Positions 1 to 12,356 of a DNA stretch of 64,000 bases are shown here, piece by piece. The DNA comes from Diphasiastrum complanatum (lineage: Eukaryota; Streptophyta; Lycopodiopsida; Lycopodiales; Lycopodiaceae). How positions within the stretch are numbered: position 1 is the first letter of the stretch; the number at the start of each line of letters is the position of its first letter. A program made the translations under genes and the position numbers. Location: assembly GCA_029204225.1 (NCBI GenBank), contig CM055097.1, positions 64,505,701-64,569,700 of the forward strand. The letters run 5' to 3'. The notes under the pieces are model-generated. The model saw only the letters and a list, made by a program, of their open reading frames with translations. It was not told where the DNA came from and did no database searches.

Positions 1-648
1 ACTATTCAACCATGACGTATGCTAATTTACTATCCATTCGGTTGTTATATCAGACTATGGTGAGATACAACTGGAAAGCATGGATATGCTCAGGATTATG
101 GACAGTAGTGCGTGATGTTTCTTAAGTCACATGGGTTAGAATAGCATGGATTTGCTCTAACACCGGCACATGTGTTCACACCATGTCTTTTAGCGATAAG
201 CAATATATACGGTGAAAACTTTTCATACTTGTTCTATAAAAAAATTAAACTCATACGGACCAATGCCCAAAAACTGATTAGCATGGCACTCCGCCCTGAT
301 ACGTAACAGAGGGGCTTGGCCTATCGCTATAAAATCATCTTTGTGTTTGGGGAAGACTGGACTATGTTTTAAAATGCTATTTATGCTGATGAGTAGTATA
401 ACTTCTTTTGGACATGGATAACAACTAACGCTCAGCTATGACACATGTCTTCCCCACTGTACTAACTCGTGCGGTTTGTGTTTTGGGATGGTGGTAGGTA
501 TCAACTGGACGTTTTGAGAGTGGTTATGCTATATGGTGCTTTAACTGTAATGTATTTTACTTTTAGCTTTATTGTACCTTATTGGTTTATGATTAAAGGA
601 TTCAAAGGGTTTGGTCTTGCTTTGTCAAGTTGAACCTATGTGAAATTG
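1..648. other. No recognisable gene
   Basis: This AT-rich stretch holds no open frame with family resemblance and no clear repeat. It ends at a long CT microsatellite. I see nothing in it that supports an annotation. Confidence 0.5.
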
Positions 649-753
649 TCTCTCTCTCTCTCTCTCATCTCCATCTCTCTCTCACTCTTCTCCTCTCACT
701 CTCTCTCTCCATCTCCTCTCTCTCTCTCACTCTCTCTTCTGCTCTCTCTCTCG

Positions 754-784
<31 letters not shown>

Positions 785-794
785 CTCTCTCTCC

Positions 795-852
<58 letters not shown>
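649..852. repeat. (CT)n microsatellite, interrupted
   Basis: About 200 bp of CT dinucleotides with scattered interruptions (CAT, CCT, GCT). The open frames across it encode only Leu-Ser alternations, so they are artefacts of the repeat. Confidence 0.95.
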
Positions 853-854
853 AT

Positions 855-869
855 CGCGCGCGCGCGCGC
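855..869. repeat. (CG)n tract
   Basis: Fifteen bases of strictly alternating CG follow the CT tract directly. CpG runs are normally depleted in plant DNA by methylation, so this tract is unusual; alternating CG can adopt Z-DNA. Confidence 0.9.
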
Positions 870-2090
870 AGCCACGCGACAAAGATAATGGATCTTGACT
901 CTTTTATCAATCACTTGACATTGGAGTTTGCACATTAATCAAATCATCATGGACTAGCCTCGAATTTTTACTTACAATCTCTCTAAGATTGCTAGGTTTG
1001 TAATTGCTCCTTAATTCAATGTGAACACAAAGAAAAGTGCATTCACACAATCTAAAGCACATGTGGGTGCAATGATACAATTAAATAGCATTAAACTGAC
1101 CATTTACATTAACAATGTTACTAGCTCTCACATTGCATTTCAAAACAATGTATGTACAAAAGATCCTAATCAAAATGATAATAGATTGGCCTAGATCTAA
1201 GCATTAGGTTTTCCATCATAAAGTCTGACCTAACCCTACCATATGAATCCCTAATCTAGAAATACATTGACTTGGTGGTTAGATAGGTGAGTCATGTGCA
1301 TTGTCACCAAATCCCTTAAATGTTTGCCTACAAATAAGGACCTCAAATTTAGGGCTCAAATTGGGCACCCGCTACATCCACATGTAAAGGGAGTTCAATC
1401 ACCTATTAAATGTTTAAGTACAAGGAATGTAGACAAGCCTATTAAAATAAGTCTTTTCTTAAACATTCAACATTAATTGCACTGATTATCTTATCTCAAT
1501 AGACAACACAAAACTTACTATACTAAATCGATAAGCCTTTCAACAAGCTGACAACTTTACGTGGGTATACAATTACATCCTATATGAAAAAATTACAAAT
1601 TCAAAAAATGTATTGCGATCTACGTATGCATCTATGTTGCAGCAGATTGCAATCCGCTGCAAAAATGATCTTAATTGTGCAATTCAAGTCGCCAGCGATC
1701 CGAGATAAAAAACACTTTTTTGGAGCACAAATTGAGCAGAAATCCGCTGGTTGCAATCCAAATGAATAGCAAAAATACTAAATCAAATATAGCCAAAATT
1801 ACTAGCCAATGAATATATCTGCAAAAAACGATTTGTATCAGTATTTGATTGAATTGAATAATATAAATTGGGCGTTCACCATATGAAACCAAGATACAAA
1901 ACTGCTCTTTTGAAAATCCTTCACATAATACTCATATTTTGAAAAAAAAAATTGCAATCCAAGAAAATTTTGCCAATTGGTCCAATCATATGGATTATAT
2001 TCATGAGTAACATAGATATTTATTGTGTAGTATTGTGTTTTAAAAATGATTTTATCAAACACATATCAAAACAATTACTAATTTTTAAAA
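870..2090. other. Intergenic, no supported gene
   Basis: Several frames of 60-75 codons are open on both strands but none has family resemblance or coding-like composition. Nothing is annotated here. Confidence 0.4.
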
Positions 2091-2094
2091 CATA

Positions 2095-2385
2095 CATCCA
2101 TGCATGGGATAATCCACGCGTGGATAACTCTGTTGTGGATAAACCGCGGATAACAATCATGAATGCCTCGATCCACTGAAGCGACTAACATTAACTATTC
2201 GTGCATGGATAATCCACGCCAACATTAATTTCCAAGCCATTCATCGAATGCACTGGCAGCATTGTCGGAGAAGTTTCAAAAATAGTTTGGCGTGGATAAT
2301 CCATGCGTGGATGTTCCACACAACTATAGATTTCCGAAAATCAACTAAGTGTCGCGAGTCGCATCTCTGCGTGGATAACTATAGA
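2095..2385. repeat. Clustered GTGGATAATCCACG-type palindromes
   Basis: The words GTGGATAA and ATCCACGC recur in both orientations near 2100-2150, 2200, 2290-2320 and 2370. Several copies sit head to head, giving short palindromes of the form GCGTGGATAATCCA(C/T)GC. No coding sequence overlaps them. Confidence 0.6.
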
Positions 2386-2394
2386 TTTTTCTAG

Positions 2395-2750
2395 TTGTGA
2401 TTGAAATAGACATTGGGTTAGAATAGATGCTTGATCGAAATAGACATATGATCGAAATAAATGTTGGATCTAAATAGACATAGGATCAAAATAGTTGGGG
2501 TCCAATTTTGATCCAAAGCATCAAAATGGACTTCATTTCACTTCAACTCGTTGATCTGAGCCAAGTTCAAAATGGACTTTGATTTGCTTCTACATGTCGA
2601 CCTAGTTTGTAATAGACTTCAATCTATTTCAAGTTGTCTCGACCCAAGCCAAGTTCACAATAGACTTCGATCTGTTTTGACCTCTCGACCCAAGCCATGA
2701 TCAAAATGAATTTCAATTCTCAAGGTTGAAATAGATTTCAACTTAGATTG
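2395..2750. repeat. Degenerate tandem repeat, AAATAGAC core
   Basis: The first part repeats a ~20-bp unit built around GATCGAAATAGACAT. From about 2520 it grades into a longer unit containing AAGTTCAAAATGGACTT and TCGACCCAAGCC, seen about four times with drift. This looks like an old minisatellite. Confidence 0.6.
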
Positions 2751-4136
2751 TGAAAACTATTGTGCGTAAAAGCTTGAGCATGTTCGCAAACTTGACAGAT
2801 CTTCATTATAAGAATGACTTACAAGGGAATTCTAACGATTTCTATCTAAGTTATTGAGCATATCACTTACCAGTAATCCAGCTATCTAATAGATATATGA
2901 AAATGGGTTGAAAATCTAAATTCTATGGATTCATCCATGTCATAATTGAATTCCATTTACCTAAACATTTTGCTTACATTTCAAGTCTTATTTACATATT
3001 TACATAAGTATATAATATGACAATAAATACTCCTTTCAGAAAATAACTCACTGAAAAGAATCATATAAAGTTAGCCTGATTGTTTTATGCTTAAGAGATT
3101 TTTTAAATGGAAGAGTCTAAATAAGTGAGAAATAGTTTTAAGAGTTTTCAATTTTATAAATAGTGAGCAACCATTTTAGGATCTAGATTACATCTTAGAA
3201 TTTCACAAAGTACCCTAGAATTTGTGATCAATGGATTTTTTATTTATTGCCTTTACCTTAGATGTAAAGGGCCTACCATTGTGTTCTGATCCTTTTTGCA
3301 CAAGAAGTTCCATTGGAAGTATTGATGTCTCATATTCCTCCAAGAGATTCTCCAATTTTGGATTTTATTTTGTTTTATAGAACCAAATGATTTTTACGGT
3401 TGTCCTATATCTTATATAGATATTTCTATTACATTTAAATCCAAGAGAAACCAATTACTTTGATACTTTATAACTATGATCTTAAATGGATACTCAAAAT
3501 TCCATTTTTGAACTGACATAAACAAATTCATGGCTTTCCATCATGTGGCATCATCATCTTTTGTGTTCTTACAATGAATCCAACTGTGCCATTTTTAGCC
3601 TTTACACTTTGTTTAATAATTCAAATTCTTACTTCTATTAAAAAGCATTATTCTTCCCATGCAAACCCTAAACCTTGTTATATTTCAATTATAGTCATAG
3701 TTGTGGTCCTCATGTAGAGAGAGATTAAGTACAGTCTCCCTTACAAACAAGTATGTGATATATACGGGGATTGGATCCTTTGGGCGATTGTAGTTACCAA
3801 AAACTACCTATGCACATAAAGCCTGTACAAAAAAGACTAAAAAAACTTCTACAGATCTTTTAATATGATTCCGATCCTAATGCTGCTAACGTGTTATGTT
3901 AGCACATGATAGTACTAAATAAGCAAATGATCAGGTTTGAGCACGATCTATGGTTGACGATCGGTGCACATAAATGCCCAGCTTTTGGTAATCTTTTAAG
4001 AAAAAAAGAACATGACCAGATCTTATTCGATTGGCTTGTTTTTTTGGTGCGAGAATTTTTGGCTATCATGCTTGGATAAAGCACAGAATTGCTGGTCTGC
4101 TTCCTTAATTCGTACCTGTTAACTGATAATGTCTTG
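2751..4136. other. Region beyond the XLG-like stop codon; no Galpha domain seen
   Basis: If the XLG-like gene on the minus strand were full length, its GTPase domain would be expected here. I looked on the minus strand for a P-loop and for other Ras-like motifs and saw none. The sequence is AT-rich with short open frames only. Confidence 0.45.
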
Positions 4137-5588
4137 TTATGTTGAGCTTTTGATTTCTTGGAACAAGAGGACACGGAGAGTACTGCGACGACGTTGCTTT
4201 GCAGGCAGTGTAGAACCCAACTTTCGAGCTGCACCTCGCTTAGATTTTTTGGCTTGTGGTAAACAAGCGCCAATGGTCTGAGACGTACAGGACTTTTGAT
4301 TCATAACATGGACAAGGGGACTGGATTTTTCGGTCTGAATCTGATGACTCAAATCGGTAGTGCTTTGAGATGTTTTGGTCGAAGAAACATTGAGTATCTC
4401 CATTAACCACTTGATCTCCGCTTCCCGTGCCACCTTCGGCAAGGAAAAACCTTGACCAACACGATCTACATACCTGCAAGACTAGTTATGAGAGACTGCT
4501 AGATAGCCATGACAATAAACTAGCGTATCAGATACAATGCTATAGCAAAAATAAAAAGGAACGATATTTAGCTAGGTCGTCTGAAAATTACAATTTGAAA
4601 TATAAACTAAATTAAGCAGATCAGCTGGTTGATGATGAATTGGATATAAAGCATGAAAACCAGCACTAATTTCAGGTTTGTTTTGTGGAAAAACGGCTTT
4701 TTACGTTTTGCTAAACGGTCGTCCAAGGCATGTTCTACATTTTCGGCCCTCTAACATGTAGCCCATTGCTTCCTTGACGCAAAATCTGCAGTAAAGCTTA
4801 CTGCACACCTGCAGCCAAAAAAAATTTCAGAAGTTCATGGTAAGCACTAATTAAACTCTCGAAAAATAATTGCAAAGCCTGCGCGCAAGAGAAGATCCTA
4901 TCATGATAGCAACTAAGTTAGCATTGGCAACTTGAAACTCAATGCTTCAAAAGTTATGATCGATAAAGAAAGTATACTAGCATTCATATCCGTTTCACTT
5001 CCTTAACAGAAGAATGGATAACTTTACCAAGCATCTCGTTTTGAGAAGATAAACACGACGGCTACAAGTAGAGCAACATTTAGATCTCTTTGTGCTGATT
5101 GCGCGCTCCGATGGCTGTTTTTCCACAGTCGCGGTGTTGCTAATTGCCACTGCCTTCGTTCGAGACGTTTCTTTCCGGTGGTTTTCTTCGTATAGCGATT
5201 GCCTGTCTTTTCTGACTGTCGGTGGAAGGTCACTAAGCGTGAGGTCCCAGGCGTGATCTGAGTCCTCCTCCATGTGCAAGGATAGCTTCGGATTTTCCAC
5301 AGCTTCTTCTGTTTCGGTCGATTCTTTGGTTATCGTAAGCTTTTTCCATGAGGTCGGCGGACTCTCGAAACCAGCTTCTCTCCCGACGATCACTCCTTGT
5401 TCTCTTCCGTAAAAGGTAAACGAACCTTTGCTGCCGCTTTCCATTGAGGCATCATGTGGATCAAACGACCCTCTCATTTTTGGGCTGTAAGTTAACCGAG
5501 CCACTAATCTTCCATTAAGCTGCAGTTCCTTCATAGCATTAATGTTGGCTGTCATGTCCTCCTTCGCCATCCTCATTGCCAAAGACAT
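4137..5588 (-). CDS. XLG-type cysteine-rich protein, short
   Basis: Three exons are inferred: 5588-5028, 4808-4705 and 4473-4137, with GT/AG junctions (CTTG|GTAAAG and GCTGCAG|GTGTG; AAAAC|GTAAAA and TTGCAG|GTATG) that keep one frame of about 333 residues. Across the first junction the product reads CCSTCSRRVYLLKTRCLV then CSKLYCRFCVKEAMGYM and LEGRKCRTCLGRPFSKT. This matches the cysteine-rich segment of plant extra-large G proteins, which precedes their Galpha domain. Here the frame stops about 110 residues later in a Lys/Arg-rich tail, and no Galpha domain follows. The N-terminal 165 residues are Ser/Glu-rich and I do not recognise them. It may be a truncated paralogue or a pseudogene; the start at 5588 is only the first ATG of the open exon. 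In full-length family members the protein acts in heterotrimeric-type G signalling. Confidence 0.65.
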
Positions 5589-7395
5589 GCTATCCGATTT
5601 CCGCCTTCTTTACTGCAGATCAACCCTACGAAATTGTCCGCCTTTTGAAAAACCAATTGATCCTGATTAAAGAGTGGTCATTTAAATTGTCTCAGCTCAG
5701 ACTACTGCTAGGTTTCTGAATTCTTCAAGTACTTCCCTCGATATGAAACCGAGAAACTGAAAGATTCATTACTAACAGCTCCCTCCTTGAGCAGTCATAG
5801 CTGCTGATGCTCTGGTCCTGGGGCCAGCTTGCAAAATGGTCGTTTATATTCATGCAACTTGAATTTGTCTTGCGTGATCAGTCCAGACATCTTGAAACCC
5901 GAGAGAAGCAGCCGGCAGCCTACTAATGCTGCTGCTGCTGCCTTCTTCGCAGAGACTACTAGGCTCTAGCCTAGTTTTCCAATTCTTCATGAAAATATCG
6001 CTGAGAAAGTTGTGATAAGGCTTAAGGTGGGCGAAACTGTCGAAGAGCTTTCGGGGTTCCCAGAGGCTGGAGGTAGTCGGCAGATGCCTCCGCTGAATGC
6101 CAGCAGCAAGGGCCAGAGCCAGCGCCAGCCGGCCTCGGTCAATCTGAAGCATCCACCAACGTGTGCATGGGGAAGCGTGTCATGCACACGTAGATAATTG
6201 CACAAGCCAAAGTTATAAGGCAAAGTGGTTAATAGGATATGGCCCTGAAAAGAATATGACCCCACACACCCATGGGCCCCACTGCTCTGGAAACCTTTTT
6301 TGAGTTATTCTCAAAAAAAAACCTGCATTTTCAGTTTCTCAAGACTTTTACTTATAAAAAGGTATATATGTTTGATATCTCCAACTCAACCATAATAACT
6401 CCTATATCTTGTCAACTCCTCATGCGTCCCCTCGTCTAACACGCACAAGGCAAAATCTCAAAAAATCTCTCTCTATCAAACAAACAAACACTCGCTCCCC
6501 TTCACCTCTTAGGTTGGCAGGGTGGACCATTGTTCTAAAGGGGCAATTATATTAGGTTGTGGACGGGTGGGGCAATTATATAAGCGTAGAACTGCTTGGG
6601 CCAATGCAATACTAGGGGAATAATGTTCGGGAAGTCCAATTTAAGGGTGGAGTAGGAGTAGTGCAATGTGATATTAGGATGTTGCGACATTAGGGCATTG
6701 CACTATTAAGGAGGAGCATAGTTTAAGATTGAGATGAATTGGGTGTAATGCAATGTTACTTCTCCTCTCCATTTCGGAAAGCCTAAAAGTCAAGTCAACT
6801 AGCACCTAATCATCTCTACGTGGAGTGATGACTACAATGATGACATTATAGGCAATCATGGTTGCCATGGCATTCTTCGCTTGGTGAAGCAACCTTAGGG
6901 TTAAGGCAAAGAAACCAAGATCAGAGCACAAAAAATATTTTTGTTAGGGTAAAGTGCTTTTTCTTTTAAATGAGGTGTTAGGGCAATGACTTGATGGTGA
7001 ATTAACATTAAGGTTAGGGCAGCCTTTACATAGGCATCCACACTGCATGCCACACATTGTAGGCTAGTCGGTAGGGGACGACCAGCTTACAACACAGTGT
7101 GTATAGGGTGGCTGCCGCTCCCTATACAAAAAGCACAACATACTATAACATAAAAAATTAGGCCTACTTAGCAGGGGCTCCCACCCTACAACGCCTAGAG
7201 AATGTCACTCCCAACACAAAAAGCTCAACATACACAAAAACTTAGGAGGAGCTCATCATCATCCTTGATCAAGGTTGGGAATAGAGAATTCGTCATTCAT
7301 AATGAGGGTGTAGACAAATGTCCACTCTCGTCCAATGATTCATAACCTTTGAAATCATTGACTATTAATAGTGTTTTTGGATTGAATGTACAGAG
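5589..7395. other. Intergenic / upstream of XLG-like gene
   Basis: No gene is supported. A GCT-triplet run lies near 5925-5940, and 7105-7245 holds two diverged copies of a ~95-bp unit sharing ACAAAAAGC(A/T)CAACATAC. Upstream XLG-like exons could exist here but none could be demonstrated. Confidence 0.35.
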
Positions 7396-7399
7396 AATA

Positions 7400-8055
7400 C
7401 ATTGTTGGATGAGGTATGTACTCTCCTCCCAAAATATGGACAAGTATTCCCACAATTCCATCTTATACGTCCTTGGCAGAGTGTGGGCCCATTTGCCCTC
7501 AATCAAGATAAGAAAATATTCACTCCCAAAATGTACTCTCACAAGTCCCCACCTTATACATGCTTCATGAGGGTGGCCCTGCAATTTCACTTAACATCAA
7601 TAAATAGTTTCCTCCCAAAATATGGCCTCAATAGTCCATCTTCTACATAGTAGATGAGCATGAGACTTTGCACTTTTATTCAAGATGAGAGAATACTCTC
7701 CTCCCAATATTTGGCCCAAGTAATTGCACAAATCCATCTTAGATATCGTTGGATAAGGGCAATACTCTCCATGCATCCTCGAGCAAGATAAGGAGATGCT
7801 CTCCTCCTAAGATTTGGCTCAAGCACTTGCCCAAGTCCATCCTCTACATTGTTGGATGGGGGTTGGGGTCATGCATGTACTCTTGATCAAAATGAGAAAA
7901 TATTCTCAATAATACTAACCTCACAAAAATTTGGCCATACTTGCATAGATATATCTCCTTGCATGAATATATCTCATACATAGTTGGATGTGGATGGGCC
8001 CTACATGCACCCTCAATCAAAATGAGGAAATAATCTCTACCAAAATTTGGAATAT
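7400..8055. repeat. Degenerate ~100-bp tandem repeat, about seven copies
   Basis: The word CTCCCAAAATATGG or a close variant starts at 7426, 7523, 7612, 7701, 7804, 7920 and 8037, spaced 89-117 bp. Each unit also carries CAAGT..TTGC.CAA.TCCAT, a GTTGGAT word and AATCAAGATGAGAAAATA in the same order. Open frames across it have no meaning beyond the repeat. Confidence 0.85.
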
Positions 8056-8073
8056 GTGCTAATTGACAATTTT

Positions 8074-8313
8074 TCACACTCCCTCTTCAACAACACTTGC
8101 TATTTTCACATCATGACTTTGATCTCTAGCCAAGCCTAGGGAATGCCCAACTAACTGTAACCATATAAAACGAGCGTACGGATCTTTCTTAACCAGCTTA
8201 ACAGTATGACTATACTGGTCTCTGTATAAGCATGCCACCCCACCTGAGCCTCTGGAGGTCGTCCCTCGTAGGAATGGTCTAAAAACTGAGTGCCAAGAGA
8301 AATCTGTCATCAT
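8074..8313 (-). pseudogene. LINE endonuclease fragment
   Basis: The minus strand encodes about 79 residues including RGTTSRGSGGVACLYRD, then a stretch ending DPYARFIWLQL. This resembles the part of the apurinic-type endonuclease of non-LTR retrotransposons that reads GGVA.L.R followed by DP.ARF.W. No reverse transcriptase follows, so this is an isolated scrap. The assignment rests on pattern recognition only. Confidence 0.55.
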
Positions 8314-8838
8314 AGGAAGAGGAAGGTTCTTGTGTCCTTGGATAAGGGCATGTAGGTGTCCATGTCTTGGATGGAGGTATGGAACCTAGTGAGGTGTTAG
8401 GAGGACCTTACCATGGGTATTGGTCATTTTCCTAGACCTCGGGCCTCAACCTTGAGCCATGATCACATAATAGGCCTTGGGCCAAAGTTAGCCATTACAT
8501 AAGGGTCATGGGGAACTAGTAGGAGGGCGCACCTACTAGGGTCCCTTGATGCCCCTAAAGAACCCAAGAAGTTATAACCAAGAATCATATGTTATGGATG
8601 GTGTCTTTTGACATTCCACTAACTTGTGAGCCTCTTGGCCTTTCATTTGTCTCCCCTTTTCTCATTGTTCTTGTGTCGTTGCTTGCTTCTATTCCCTAGT
8701 GGAAGGCTAGTGTGTAAAGAGCATAGATTTGGCTTGCTTGTTCTTCAAAGGATCACCATCTTTGGTATGGGACTTAGACGGAGGTAGGATCTTGAGCATG
8801 CTTGTGGTTGGGTGGTAAATTCTCGAGGCCACTTTTAT
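8314..8838. other. No recognisable gene
   Basis: Flank immediately left of element A. Only short uninformative open frames are present. Confidence 0.4.
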
Positions 8839-8869
8839 CATTATAGGAGTTCTTGAGTACAAAAGGGCC
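8839..8869 (+). repeat. Element A left terminal inverted repeat
   Basis: Begins CATTATAGGAGTTCTTGAG and continues TACAAAAGGGCC. It pairs with the right end at 27226-27256 with two transitions. The next ~100 bp also match the left end of element B, including a shared AATGCCA(C/T)GTAGGAT word and a CTGCCCCCA/TTGCCCCCA word that in B encodes the C-terminus of the minus-strand gene. Confidence 0.85.
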
Positions 8870-9480
8870 CTATAAGAAATGCCACGTAGGATGGACGATT
8901 TCGTCAAAATTAAAAATCATAATATAAGAAGTGCCTGCCCCCAGTAGTTCAAATACAAAACCGCTCTGGTTACAGTCATGGTCACAATCATGGTTAACTA
9001 AGGTTTCTCTCGAGAAAAATCATGCCTCGGGAGAAATAAACTCTTGGGAGAAGAGAGAGTGGGGGCAAGAATTGAAAAGAAGAGCACCAACTACATTACA
9101 CTATAGATTGAATGAACTAGAAGAAAAATAGATGGACGTTGTTATAACATTTGCATGAATTAGCAGTCACCATCTTTGAATGCTACATAAAATGCCTACA
9201 TCTCTCGAGAGAAAAGAGAGATGGCAAGATTTGAGAAAAGAAGAGTGGCAACCAAAATACATGGATTGAGAAAACTCAAAACTCAAAAATAAAAAAAATG
9301 AGCGACATGACAACATTTGAATCAAAGATCAATATCATTCTTCAAGTGCTATGTGAAATGATAAATTGGTATGTGAAATGTATAAAGGCACTAAGTATGT
9401 TTCATTTTTTATTTTGTTGAACTGATATTGGATAGTAATCTACTTTTTCTTCTTACAATGAAAAAATTTCATCTCCATAT

Positions 9481-9554
9481 AGATCTTTCTGAAGAATATT
9501 CTCCTTTGATTAAAAGAAGATCTTTCTGAAGAATATGCTCCTTTGATTAAAAGA
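9481..9554 (+). repeat. 37-bp tandem duplication
   Basis: A unit starting AGATCTTTCTGAAGAATA occurs at 9481 and again at 9518. Because 37 is not a multiple of three, the duplication shifts the frame at the start of the left-arm gene: the first copy reads DLSEEYSPLIKR, and only the second copy leads into the open frame that follows. Confidence 0.9.
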
Positions 9555-11832
9555 GGTGTCAAAGCATCTTGCCTATCAGTTGATGATTGTTTGCGTTATA
9601 GAGCTGACGGGAAAACAAATCTGGAGGTCCTCTGGGTAGACGGGACATTATATCCTAAAGATACATATTCCATGCAGCATTCCAAATTTTCTTCTGCTAC
9701 TCAAATGATATATTTCGTCTGTCATGGAAAGAATGGTTTGCTTGGTTATTTTAAAAGACTAGAAGAATACGGTAATGCATTTTCAATGGAAAGAATCCAT
9801 TGTTTAAAGGATGTAATTAGACGTATATCTTCATATTGTGCTCAAAAAGACAATATTCTACGAATAAAATTGTTAGAGAATGAGGTTTTCCAAAAAGAAA
9901 ATGAAAATCTACGAAATAATAGTGAATTATTGCAAAAATCATAGTGAGTACAAGAAAAGAGATTGATCAAATGAAAATCGAATTGAATAATAGTGTTCTG
10001 CATACTCACAACTATTGAAAAATGTTGACTTGATAGGCAAAAAGGTAAAAACAAAAAAATGAAAGTCAGTGATCAACACAAATATTCATAATTTGTCATC
10101 AACAGGAGGCTATCAGAAAAGGAGAATTTATGCATTCAAGTAAGTTTTTGACTTTTGGCCTTTGCAATCTTTTTAATACTTCAAGAGTTCAGATCTTATA
10201 TTGTTTTAGCATGACTGTAAATTGTAACATTAATCATCTATTATTATTTTTTTTTTTACAGATATGCATTGGTTGGAAATCAAAATGTGAAAGACAATGC
10301 TAGTATAGACAAGTCTTTGGGCTCTGTGTTGACAACAAAATCAACTGTCATTGATGACCAATAATCGAAATAGTCATGTTAAGATAAAAGTTGTTGATGC
10401 ATTAATGATTGAAGTACAAAAAATACTTGACAATACTATAATTATAGGAGCATGTGATTTTGCTGGAACAAGCAGAGATGCTTATGGCACCATATTTAAG
10501 ATTATCAAACAAGCTTTGACGTTGTTTAGCATTAAGAAATTTCCTATTCCACGACCATTTCAAATAAAATCGGAACGTGATTCAATGAATAGAGAAATTC
10601 AAAAGATTATAGGTGTTCCATTTCATATCGAGGAAGTATATCAATCAAAGGACAAAAAATCCATGTCTTACAATCAATCAAATAAATTGTTTGTCGATAT
10701 GAATACATTATTAAGATTTATTATACATTCTATGATATTTCCACGGAAAAGGTAGATAGTAAGATAGTCTTGGTACTGAAGCTGGTTGAATCAGAACTTA
10801 TTAAAGGACAAAAAATGGAGAGAGTGACTATAACACTCATGAATGGAGCAATTCAAAAGACTAACGATCAAGGAGATTTTAACTTTTTTGAAATCTTTAA
10901 AATGCATGTTCAACGTTTCCCATGGACCAACCTCCAAAAATCCATGTTTATATTGTATGAAATCATCAAATGACATGTCCAAGTATACAAGAATAACAAG
11001 AGACAAAGAGGATCCAAATTGAAAACTTGTTCTGCCAATTCCTCTACAAAACATACATATTTGCACTCTCCATGCTGAGGTTAGAATAATCGAAAAGCTT
11101 GTTTATTGTCACATATTATATGCTTGGAACACAAAGTGAGAATCATCTTCCAAGGAGGCTATTTCTAGATTAGAAGATGTTCAGTCTAGAGTAGGTCTCC
11201 ATAAAGGACATGTTAAAATACAAAAGGACTTTAAGCTTTCGGGAAAAAAAGGAAATGTACCTTTCAAGCCAAGCATTGGCGGTGTAAAGGCACAAAGATT
11301 TTTATCTAACCATTAAGGAAAGCCATCTAAGACGCGTTACTCAGTTTGGAGAGACATCATAGCTGCTACTCAAGATTTTGTTCAGGGTGGAGTAACAAGG
11401 GTAATGAAAGTTGAAGTATGGAAAAAATTAGATGATATGGTTAAAATATTACGAAAGGAAACATTTTCAAACAATGACTTGCTATTGCTCCAGAAACGTT
11501 GTGTTGAGTTTGTAGATGCAGTTGAAGTGGCTTGGGGAGAGGATCATATCACACATTACATGGTAAGCATTTAAAAACAGATATCAAATTACCATTTTAT
11601 TTTGTTTTTTGAAGTTTACCTATTGATATAAATTGTTGATATTTTGTGCCACATATTACGACACCATTCCATATCCTTAGCAAAAAATCATGGAAGTTTG
11701 AGTATATGGTCTTCACAAGGGATGGAAAAATCTCATTGGCAAGCAAGAGCAACATTTCATAAAAACACACAGCATGGTGGCCTCAATGGTAGACACGGAT
11801 ATATTCTTCAGCTATTTCAATGGTTCTATTGA
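9543..11832 (+). pseudogene. Element A left-arm gene, unknown function, broken
   Basis: Four open blocks run in order on the plus strand: 9543-9944 (133 codons, ending in a Glu/Asn-rich coiled-coil-like tail), 10351-10755, 10770-10973, and 11160-11570 plus 11644-11832. Donor-like GTAAG sites follow 10139 and 11563. The last block contains GSLSIWSSQGMEKSHWQA, then HGG and LFQWFY. I recall a similar QGMEKSH...HGG...WFYR signature in uncharacterised transposon-derived eukaryotic proteins, but cannot name the family. Frameshifts and stops separate the blocks, so this copy is dead. By position it is the best candidate for the mobility protein of element A; no DDE triad could be assigned. Confidence 0.45.
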
Positions 11833-12356
11833 TGAGCACAAAGATGACATCAAACAAGATCTACAAATTACATCCAAGTTCAGAAAGGCATGTAAACTTA
11901 TACATCAAGGGAGGTAGATTGACAGACACAACATTGTACTATATATTTGTAATTTGTTTTGGAAAAAAAATACATTTTCAGCTGATTGAATATATCTATA
12001 TCTCCTTGCCATCTTCATTTTCTTTTTCTAATACCAGTTGCATTTTGTTGTCGTGGAGAAATTATCTTCTTGCAAATGGATCCAAAAGATATGCATTTTT
12101 CTTTTCTTGACATAATTCTATGTAAGTTGCATACAAAGCAAAATGAGCAGATCAGAGAATAGTATTCTGGGTCCATAACCTAAAATCTTGAGTACAATTG
12201 AGTGTTTAATAGAAATTATTTTATGTGGTTTAATGAACTTATGACCACCTAAGTAATGAGACAATGCCTTTACTGCCATGATAATTGTTTCACCTTGAGC
12301 ACTGAACTTCGAATGGGCAACACAAATCTCATGTTTTTTTTGAGATAATTTTCAAG

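Noticed and set aside
630-938. Long Leu/Ser-alternating open frames
   Set aside because: They read through the CT microsatellite; any frame is open there. The same applies to the Arg/Glu and Leu/Ser frames at 26526-26958.
2095-2385. Resemblance of TTATCCAC words to bacterial DnaA boxes
   Set aside because: The window is plant nuclear DNA with spliceosomal introns; a bacterial replication origin has no support.
5850-6265. Overlapping frames as 5' exons of the XLG-like gene
   Set aside because: No splice pair could be found that joins them in phase to 5588, and no XLG N-terminal motif is visible.
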